The notes under the pieces were generated by a model that was not told the DNA's origin, ran no database searches, and worked only from the letters and a program-made list of their open reading frames with translations. Below are positions 32,842 to 42,372 of a DNA stretch of 64,000 nucleotides, piece by piece (positions within the stretch are counted from its first letter, which is position 1; each line of letters begins with the position of its first letter). The stretch lies in assembly GCA_944588485.1 (NCBI GenBank), contig OX155907.1:12699880-12763879 (forward strand), read 5' to 3'. Origin of the DNA: Phosphuga atrata (Eukaryota > Arthropoda > Insecta > Coleoptera > Silphidae). A program made the position numbers and the translations under genes.

Positions 32842-33984
32842 CAGGGTTATTATAAAAGAAATAGACACCTTTGGTATTGTATAAAACAAAATTTATTTGT
32901 GATATTGAGTTTGCCAAAACGAACTCCGTGACTGTTGTCCATCAACATTTTCGAACACGTTTTGGAAAATCACCACCTATTAGACAATCGATCTACGATT
33001 GGTACAATAAATTTGAAACGAGAGGGTGTTTATGTAAACGCAAAAGTCCAGAAAGACCTCGTGTGTCAGAAGAAACAGTGGAACATGTTCGTGCTGTTTA
33101 CCAACGAAGTCCACAAAAGTCAACAACATGAGCAAGTTTGGAACTACAAATTCCGCAACCAACTGTGTGGAAAATTTTACGTAGCGATTAAAACTGACGC
33201 CTTATACATTGCAGTTGGTACACCATCTACCAGAAGATGACAAGCTTAAATATAAAGATTTTTGCAATGAAATGCTGCAACTTAATGAAGAGATGGATAA
33301 TTTTCAGTGACGAGTCAACGTTCCACGTAATGGCGGAAATATGGGGGGAATATGTGGACTGAACCTCCGAGAGTGTTGGTGGAGCATTTGCGTGATTCTC
33401 CAACAGAAAGGTGTATGGTCCTTTTTTTTGAAGGAAACACAGTAACGGAAGCTAAATATCATCAAATTTTGATCAATTGGTTGATGCCTGAACTCCAGGA
33501 GGACGAGGAGAAATTAATCTTCCAACAAGATGGAGCGCCTCCTTACTGGCACCGTGTCGTTAGAAATTATCTGGACGAAACACTTCCACAGCGCTGGATA
33601 GGCCGTGCAACAGCCGCCAACCGCTTTCTCGTACGGTGACCACCAAGGAGCCCCGATCTTACACCGTGCGAATTTTTTTATATGGGGATTTGTGAAAGGC
33701 CTGGTTTACGTCCCTCCGCTTCCTAGTGATTTAGATGTGTTAAAACAACGCATCACGAGAGCTGTGGAGAGTGTCAAAGCAGATATGTTACACCGGGTTT
33801 GGAATGAACTAGGCTATTGCCCTGGTGTGTGCCGTGTGACAGGAGCCCCTATTGAGCACCTATGAGTTCCCAAAGTAAACTTTAAGAATCACTGTGTAAA
33901 ATAGTTTAAACGAATTCATACTAACGTTATTAGTTTTGGATTAATAAAACATTGAAAGTGTCTATTTCTTTTGTAAAAACCCTG
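32842..33984 (+). mobile_element. second Tc1/mariner-type element, 1.14 kb
   Basis: Terminal inverted repeats of 27 bp with 25 matches: it starts cagggttattataaaagaaa and ends with the complement of cagggtttttacaaaagaaa. Both sides carry TA (32840-32841 and 33985-33986). The plus strand encodes a broken transposase. It is inserted just outside the truncated LINE A copy 2 and inside the right arm of the large mariner. Confidence 0.88.
32871..33865 (+). pseudogene. mariner 2 transposase, frameshifted
   Basis: Pieces in several plus-strand frames. FAKTNSVTVVHQHFRTRFGK with SIYDWYNKFETRGCL and RVSEETVEHVRAVY form the DUF4817-like HTH. FSDESTFHVM (about 33300-33330) carries the first catalytic Asp. 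FFEGNTVTEAKYHQIL, IFQQDGAPPYWHRVVRNYL (second Asp) and LPQRWIGR follow; then a shifted PRSPDLTPCEFF (third Asp) and GFVKGLVYVPPLPSDLDVL. At least four frame breaks; inactive. Confidence 0.85.
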
Positions 33985-34009
33985 TATTTCTAAAAAATGT
34001 TGTTGTGTG

Positions 34010-34249
34010 ACCCCACATTTTTGATAGACTCTCCAAAAAATTGTCTATCCAGCGATACCAAAAACAGGCCATGATGTCATTAAAAAAACGTATGTGGCGC
34101 CACCACTCGGAAACGATTGTTACTAACAAATTTAAAATATCGCCAAAACATGCACTGGTGGATACTGTATGCAACCTTAAAATATCATGTTTTAAATCGC
34201 ACGCGAATTAATTATACATAGATTGGTGTAATACTTTTGGCGGACCCTG
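34010..34249. repeat. right terminal inverted repeat of the 17-kb mariner
   Basis: Inverted counterpart of 29605-29830 plus 17242-17267; the tip is acttttggcggaccctg followed by TA. It starts immediately after the second mariner. Confidence 0.75.
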
Positions 34250-34251
34250 TA

Positions 34252-37200
34252 TATTTAAAATAGTTAGGGTGAAAATCTGTTGAACATTTATGCGTTTGAT
34301 TGCTAGTCATTTAAATGGCAGTTATATTCGTCGAGAGGAGAAAGGAGCTAAGAGGGAAGTTGGAAGACAAATGGAAATCATTTGTGTAAAGTTTTTCGTT
34401 TGTATATAATATGTTTCTTTTATTAAAATAGAAGAAAAAACGAGTTTGTTTTGATTTATAATAAATCAAAATTTTCCAAAAGATTGAGTTTAAATTGGCT
34501 TCAGACATAATATTGACTTTAATAGAAAAGTTGTACATATGTATGGTTTATATAATGTTGAACAGGTGTGCGTGGAAAGGGATTAATACCTGTGATTCAT
34601 AACTAATGCCAGCGCATCGCATCGGTTCACATATTACCATATTAAGGGGTGCAAGGAAGTTCAGGGGGTAGGAAGTGTGTATGTTATTACACCCCGATTC
34701 CATCTGTTGTTACTAACATATGACAGTTGCATAACCCCTCTGCCCTTTTATAATATTACCACTATATAATCTCTATTTACGTTTTTACAAGTGTTCACAA
34801 ATGGAAACTTTTTAACAACCGCAATTTGTGATACCACTAAATTACGCAATTTAAATTATATTTATCCGTTCACGTGCAACAAATTCTATTCATTATTTTT
34901 TTACACATTTCAAATTTTAACTTTAACCACGAACACATTCAATCGCCTAAAAAATTGATAACGCATGATTAGATTTCCATTTGAATTTTATTAGTCGTGA
35001 TGAATTTTTTTTTCAATAACAGATATTTTCTAAAAAATTTAATCAATAAAATAATGTTTGTGTTGTTTGTGAAGATAATAAAAATATATTTCGGTAGTAT
35101 TAAATCTTGTCCTCGAGAAACGTCTTTGAAGAGATTGGAGGGTAGTAATATTATTAGGGTGTAAGCTTATACATCAGAAGTTTTGAAAGAACAAAGTATA
35201 TCTTTGAAGGATAAAGTCCAATTAAGGATTTATCTAAGAATATAGGATATATAAAAATAATCTTTTCGTAATGGTAGAGATTATTGTCAGAGTATAGAAA
35301 GAAACGCCATTAGATCGAACGTGCGCGTATTATCTTTATATTCCGCTGGAAATTGATGAGAACTGCACGGTATTTAACGCCTGTGACATTTGTAAATGCA
35401 GGAAATGAATGATTGAATAATATTAATATTGGACGATCCAACATGGCCGGTGGTAAAAATTAATTAAAAGCAAAAATAGTCTATTTTAATTGCTATGCAA
35501 TTTGCAGATGGGACAATGAATTTATTGGTGAAACGTGACAGTCTCTAGGGACCTTTGTGCATTGTGTTCGACCCCAGACTCAACCCTGAGGCTCTTATAT
35601 TGGCAAACCACTAAAACACGCACCTGATAAATTGATTGATTCACTAAACCAAAGCTTTTATTTCAATGTAACTATCAAACGAAATCACGTTCGCAATTAG
35701 AAACAAAAAACTCAAGAAGGGGTTAAACGGTGCCGCAATAAATTAAGAGTGCGTTAATGTGTAAAATACGTGATAATTGTTTTGAATATTCATAAGACAT
35801 GAAATATTCAAAAAGTATACGAGGGTTGTGGGACAAAGAAAGTGTTATGTAGGAGCAGAAATGAAATAAAATAATAACCATAAATATCCTTAATATACAT
35901 AATCTGTGTGATAGAGAATAGCGGAGCACGGTATATAACCCTAATAAAGCAGGAACAGCATTCCCAGTTCCGCTTTTCCCTTGACTTCACTTGCGTCTCC
36001 CAGTCCAATGATGACCTAATGAAATTCTATGAGGCATAGCGATGAAATATAACACAACCGTTTGCATCTATATGATACTCAAGCAGGCATACCAAACTAT
36101 TAACATAGAATACGAGATACGAAAACTCACTTTAATATCAAATCAAAGATGTTCTCCAGCTATCAACTATCAAATAACCATAAAACACTTCAACAGATTT
36201 CTTTAAGATATCATTCTTATTCCCTCGTCTTATCGCGTTTGCTTTACGATCTTTTACAACCCCTTCTCATTTTACTTCCTACCGTATTAAAAGAAACCAT
36301 TAAATTAATTAAAAGCACGGCCAATTTACTTATTAAATTCGATCCAACCGAGAGAAATATTTATAGAGGCAATCTCCTTAGAAATAAATAAGATGACGTC
36401 CGAATATTCGAGTTCCGGTTTGGGGAACGAATGCATTTGCAGGAAATTCTGAGTGAAGACAGCAGGAAGTCGGAAGTTACGAAGGCAAAAGGCAACTAAC
36501 GCCTTTACAATGTCTGCAATCACGCAGCCAACCAGTTAAAATCTTATTTATTTCGAGTGACGCAATAATGCGTTGGACCCCAGATGCGTCGTTATTTTAT
36601 ATAGAATACCTAAAAACTAAATGGCATAATAAAGTAGGGGAGTGATTTGATACAGATCACTTTCTCGCTAAAGCTTCTTTCGAATGAAATCAATACAGTA
36701 AAATTTACGATCCGTCGGAATTGAGAACATTTGGGAACTGATTCTTACTACCAAAGTGTCTCCTACTTAAACTCTTATATCATCACGGCCTCGTCACCCG
36801 TCACTCCTGTTTGTGTCACAATTTCGATTGCGATTTACAGGAAAACGGATCCTGATAAATTACCCTATCTCTCTCATCCAATTTTCATGTTATAGCTCAA
36901 ATTTCGCAGATAAAAAACCAAATTTCTTTTACAAGGGGAAAAACAACATTTTTTATTTCCAAACAAAATGGATTTATTCATTCCTACTGAATTAATACCG
37001 GGATATCGTGTGTTTAAATATGAACATATGTTAAATGATTTAATTAAGCCGCTATTAATGATAAAATAATAACAAAATGTTGTAAGCGCGATAGGTTGGT
37101 GAGATTAGATTGGGAGATAGTTATGAAATAAATTAGCGATTTGTTTGTGCACGCAATCAAACAATGCGTTCCGTTTGTTCTTTGCAATTTTTTTATGAAA

Positions 37201-40200
37201 AAAAAAATTACTCACAATTACCTCTAATAGAATAAACAGAAGAAGAATTTTAAAGTAAAGAAAAATAAACAGGGATTTCGTAATAATAATAATTAACTTT
37301 AATTATTTCTGCCCTTGAATCCACGATTTCAGATTTATTATACTTGTAATTTTCCAGGTGACGTAAAATAAAAGCAGTAATCCATTACGGCTTGGTACGT
37401 GCCTTTTCTGTACACCTCGAAAAAATTATTGATATATTTATAATCAATTTGGTCTGGTCGTGCCGCAAAAATCGATAATTTTATTACGAAAATAAAACTC
37501 CAACTTTGATTATCTTAATAGCACAATTAAATCCGGTAATAAAATAGATAATAAGATGCAAAAAAAGACAAAAAGGGCGTAAAAACAACTGCGTCTATGT
37601 CAAGTTAAATTTTCCGGGCAACAAACGACGGTCATTAATTTATTTAATGCCGAAGTCCAGTTGAATTTGCTGGATTTAATACTCACTATCATCATAAAAT
37701 CAGGTGGAGCACTAAAACGACTTGGTATCAGCATGCTCAGCTACCGTATTCATACTTTACTATAATTACCAAACCGTGAAATTATTACATTAAACAAGCT
37801 TTGTTACCAAACACATCAATTTTAATTCGCATCAAGAAATATTACTCAAATCAATTGCATCTATTAAACAGTAGCGATTATTATTCACACTAATTAAAAA
37901 TGTATATTATTACGACTCATAATTACCAAGAAAACTAATTATTGGGAATTCTAATTGATATTTACCATTTATTAAGTACATTTGTTTATTAATGAGAGTG
38001 ATTACTGCTCCATAATTAATAACTATTAAGAAATAAAAGAAAATTTGTTTTTTATTTTCCCCCCTTAAATAAGCAACATAGACAACCCACTATACTCCAA
38101 ATTAAGATTTTCCATTTAAGCGTTTTCCCTCCAATAGAAACAAAACTATGGTGATGTTTTGCTTTGGAAAAGTATTATTTTATTAATTTATGGGGAATGA
38201 ATATAATTAATTAAATTCGCATTGAGTAAATGGATTTCGTAGTCCACTCAACTGATTCGTTAATTAAAAAAAAAAGATTGGATTTGCCGGATATTTCCAA
38301 CCAGTCATTTGCTTGATGAAGTTGGATTTTATACTATGGGCTCGCTGTGAATTAAATGCGTTTTGTTCAATTGCAAATGTACGTTGGCTCACTCGAAAAC
38401 TAAATCGATACGTATATTTAGTTTTCAATTAAATTTCTTTCATTTGTCCTTTTTATTTCCACACAAATATAACCCCGTTGTTTTAAAAAACAAACACGTT
38501 TTTTTTATTGCTTTAACATAGCTTAAATCACAATAATCATTGTGATTATGTAAGCGGGTAATATATTAACGAGCAGGTGTGAAAATACAAGAATACAACC
38601 TTCGGATTAATCGTGAGCACAGAAGGAAAATTTTCCGAGAAACAAGAAAAAAAAAATTCTGGATAATATTTTCCTTTAATTACTTTGTGTAATTGATGAA
38701 AAATATATCACGCATAGATCAATCAGTATTTGCTAGTTTAATAGTTTGATTAATCTGTCATAGACAAGGACTACTACTTAGTGTTAAATGCAGTATAGAT
38801 GCATTAAATACCTTTCACCTACCAGCAGCTGAACGACTTTATCTTTATCTTACAACGCAATAAGAAAATTGAGCAATGATGTGTGTTACAACTAACCAAC
38901 ACACTTATTTATTTATTTATATACCATAATCGCTTTACAAACGCGCATAAATAACACATTTTATATTCTAAACAATGGCAAATGTTGTATTATCAATATA
39001 CAAAAATCACTTATGATATATTAAGTGATTTGTTTACCATTGTGTAACACTTTTGTAGCACGCCGTATTTTATCTCCAGCGTAAGAAAATAAAAAGACGC
39101 AAGTATTTCCCGCGACTTATTGTCAATAAATATTTGCACGTTATCTTTAAACAGTTTCTGCTGTACAGAACAATTTGAATATATTAATCCGATAAGAAAA
39201 TGTACCGTTCGGGTTTTATTTATCTTATCAAAAAGAACCTGTATTTATTATGTTCAAGCAATAATAAATAAATTTGTTTTTAACGAGAAAGAGAAGTCAA
39301 GTTAGTCAACCCTTTATACCACAAGTCAACCCTTTATATTACAAAGCGAATTATTTCAATATTATTATTTTGAGGGTAGTGATATATATTTAACCAGCAT
39401 ACTATATGATAATGTTGGATTTTTAAGCTCTTTATTAACACATTAATACGGGTGTTTTCGAAGCAATAGCTACCAAATTGACCATTGTAACAATAAAATA
39501 TGAATTATAATCTCCCCAAGTTTAGCTAAAACGGTTGCTAGTTGGTAATTACTTGCCCCCGCATACAAAATGTTAAATATTCGTATGTGGGAAAATTAAT
39601 TACAAAAAACAAGCATTTGTTCAAGTCGAGGGAGATTTAATTTATGTTTCATACAAAAATTGTTAAATATAATTTCGAGCTTTATAAAACTACAAAAATG
39701 CTAATTTGCGAAAAGATAGACGAAGTATGTTTTAACCCTTCTGTACATTTGATGGCTGAGACTCATACATATGTTTCACTTGTCATAAATTCTATAAATA
39801 AATATGTAACCTAACCCAACGGGATAATGGGAGTAAATTGTTTATAAATGTGGAAAAAGTTTGAGAAGCTCTGATTTGGATGTTCTTGAAGGAAAAAAAC
39901 ATTATGAATTATTCAAGTTGCAGAATTAAAGATGCACCGACCAATCAAGGACGTTATTAATGACATTTAAAGTGGTTTTCATAAGACGGGGGGAAGTTGC
40001 CCTTTATTCGATTATTTTACGGCACTTTAATACGGCACAATAAATAACTACGCGTATAAAAAGTATATTTTTGGTGAAAACGTCTGTAAACGCTGTAAAA
40101 TGCCCGCTGTTGTATATTTTATGTAATGAAAGCGTTTTCAGTGGAAATTAAACCATAGGATTGGTCATACTAATCTCTTATAATCTAGTTATTGTGTGGA

Positions 40201-40620
40201 ATTGCGTATTACATCGTAATTGATTCAAATAGACATGCACACAGGTACCTATAGTTACCCATTATATGAAATATAATTGGCTCTCATATTCATCTATTAC
40301 TATTCAACATGCATGGACCGCTAATTTTCAATATTTTCACGCTGTTTACATATCAAAACGCTCAAACTCAACACACTAACAATTGCTTAATTAGATTTGT
40401 TTAATTAAACAATTCTGTTACTCCCCATTACATATTGCATACCCCTCTACATCACACAATCCAAAAACGAATATTATAAATTATTATTAAACGCAAAAAT
40501 AGGACTAGATTTATAAAAAAAAACTAAAATAGATTTAGGAACGATTGTTGTATATATAGAACGAAGATTGGGTGTTCTATTTTAACAGTTCTACACAATT
40601 TTAAGGAACGGAAAATTTTA
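34252..40620. other. AT-rich intergenic stretch, no gene recognised
   Basis: No exon with splice context, RNA gene or intact transposon was found. Open frames here (for example 35723-35929, 36149-36391) are short and unlike any family I know. A 20-bp direct duplication (agtcaaccctttata) occurs at 39299-39338. It is the continuation of the single-copy DNA interrupted at 17241. Confidence 0.6.
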
Positions 40621-40627
40621 AGTAACG

Positions 40628-40648
40628 TTTATTAGAAAATAATTTATT
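40628..40648 (-). terminator. poly(A) signals of the CHAC2-like gene
   Basis: Two tttatt hexamers (AATAAA on the minus strand) at 40643-40648 and 40628-40633, 13-33 bp after the stop codon at 40661. Very short 3' UTR predicted. Confidence 0.5.
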
Positions 40649-40660
40649 AAATTAAGGGAA

Positions 40661-41327
40661 TTAAACTAATTTGGAATTAACTAGATCTAATACTTTTCGT
40701 TCCAAAGTAAATAAATGGTCGTCGTTAACGTGCGGTGCGATTTGTCGCATGGCGTTGGCTAAATTAAAAATATATTCGGTGTTTTTGCCGCTAGGGCCTA
40801 TGGATGTGGAAATTTGTGCAGCAATGGAGTCCAAATCGGCTTCTCCTGCATATTGGAAATTATCGCTAGTGCCTACATAAATAGTAATGTCAAAGGGTTT
40901 TTGTCCATGGTCTTTGGGGTGAAAGAGCACCCCCATGCGTTGATAGCCACCCTTTTCGCGATAATCTAAATGATTTACAACGGCGTCGATATCGCATTCG
41001 CGGATTTTATACGCTACCCCCCAAACTTCATCCTAAAAAATGAAATAATTACAAAGATTTGTTATTATTATATTTCTTTTATTGATAAACTTACATTTTC
41101 TTCTCCTTTTATTAAAGTTACTACTCTACCTGGCTGCAATAAAAATATTATTTAAATGTTTTTATTATGAATATTTGTTGTAGCGATTTTACCTTACTAG
41201 GTGTTCCACGGTGATCTGTGCTGTGTTGATAGAATCTTCTGGCAAACCCTTTAACATAACCTATTAATTTCCTTTCGAATGGGAAATCAACTTTCCAAAT
41301 TAAGGAACCGTAGCCAAATACCCACAT
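40661..41327 (-). CDS. CHAC2: glutathione-specific gamma-glutamylcyclotransferase, CHAC2 type
   Basis: Cytosolic enzyme that splits glutathione into 5-oxoproline and Cys-Gly (glutathione turnover). Three exons on the minus strand: 41193-41327, 41095-41133 and 40661-41032, with GT-AG introns of 59 and 62 bp, give 181 residues (human CHAC2 has 184). The start MWVFGYGSLIWKVDFPFERK matches the family N-terminus exactly in place. GYGSLIW (residues 5-11) is the substrate loop; YREKGGY (82-88) holds the presumed catalytic Glu84. STDHRGTP, PGRVVTLI, GPSGKNTEYIF and DDHLFTLE are further conserved strings. All splice sites and frames are intact, so the gene looks functional. It is divergent from the SRPK gene; the start codons are about 0.5-0.7 kb apart. 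Confidence 0.95.
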
Positions 41328-41807
41328 ATTTTTAGTTTCTGTTGTCTATTTTCACGCGACAGAAAACATTACGCAAAACTAAACTTTATATTTAGCCGAA
41401 TCGAATGACAAAATTGCTACAAAACAAAATAATTACACGTGAGGGTTCTACGGCCTTGACTCACTCCACTAGGCTCACTCAACTTACATTTATCTTGATT
41501 GCCACATAACTATTACATAAAACAAGCGCGTTTTACAAACATTTTGAAATCAAGTAAAATCAATAAAGCGTTTTTGGATTGAAATTTTCAGGCTATAAAT
41601 TAAATAAGCAATTTAAGGTTTCAAGAATTCGTATATGTTTTTCAGTAATCAATTAAGTTTCCTGCTGTGGGTCGAATATCGAGCGTTTTTCCAGGTCGCA
41701 CATGCGCCTGTTCCGCATTGAATGCAGTCCTTAGTGATCCTTGCTACCTCTTATGTTTCCTATGTCGCGATCCGATACATATCATCAATTAATTCGCAAG
41801 TATCATT
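41328..41807. promoter_or_regulatory. divergent promoter region between CHAC2 and SRPK
   Basis: Non-coding gap between two divergently oriented genes, likely to hold both promoters. Visible motifs: a CACGTG E-box at 41436-41441 and TGACTCA (AP-1/bZIP type) at 41457-41463, 15 bases apart. No clear TATA box. Regulatory role is inference from position and motif only. Confidence 0.5.
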
Positions 41808-42372
41808 ATGACTGATTTATTGAATGTCCTGAACGACAGGAAACAAAAATCGTACGTGCTCGTGACAAAGGAATTGGTGCGCATTTCGTTGGGAGCGTTT
41901 GTAGAACAGACTCCAACCTGGCTCCAGAAGTTCCCAGTTTACAGCCCTCAAGTCGTGGTGCTGTTTCTAGATCGAACAGTCGGGACCAGGATGGTGCCGA
42001 TAATCAAACGCAGGAAACAAACGTGGACAACGGTATGCCACAACGACCAAAACCAATTATTAGTGATATTCAAATGGACACCAGTGAAACCAGGTTTAGA
42101 TTACAAAGACCCGACGTCGAAACCGATATTTTGCCAAGAGCCTATCGAATACGGTACGAAGAACTCTTCGATCCTCTCAGGGAAAATAAAACGCAACGAG
42201 ATGAATTTATTTCTCGGGCTAAAAATAATGGCGGACCTAACAATCTTTTTTCTCTGCAAGAAATTAACGCTACAAGTTCTTTTGATGATATCTCAATTGA
42301 CTACACTTCGCTTTCTTTATCGCCGATACAACGAAGGCCTGAACTCTCTCAAACCCAAAAAACACGCTCATA
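41808..42372 (+). CDS. SRPK alternative first exon A
   Basis: In the frame that joins the kinase, codons stay open from 41816 to 42372 and end at a GTAAGT donor (42373-42378) with two bases left over, exactly the phase required by the kinase exon at 43195. The first in-frame ATG is at 42035 (MPQRPKPIISDIQMD), giving 112 codons. The upstream open part (RARDKGIGAHFVG, SSRGAVSRSNSRDQDGADN) also looks coding but has no ATG in frame; an ATG at 41808 is out of frame by one base at a T-run. The encoded segment is hydrophilic, Ser/Arg/Asp-rich, with PRAYRIRYEELFDPLREN. It lacks a membrane segment. Confidence 0.6.

Larger units (their letters stand above)
17242..34249 (-). mobile_element. Tc1/mariner-superfamily element expanded by nested insertions
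   Basis: Outer ends are inverted repeats: cagggtccgccaaaagtatt at the left (17242) and its complement at the right (ending 34249), each flanked by TA. The subterminal sequence just inside the right end (34010-34230) is found inverted at 29609-29800, not next to the left end, because 12 kb has been inserted into the left terminal repeat. The transposase (pseudogene 29906-31967) reads on the minus strand. Removing the insertions leaves an element of roughly 2.5-3 kb with terminal repeats of about 200 bp. Empty-site flanks would read cacctattaTA then tatttaaaa. Confidence 0.75.

Noticed and set aside
32871..33865. Functional mariner transposase
   Set aside because: At least four frame breaks within the coding region despite well-kept terminal repeats.
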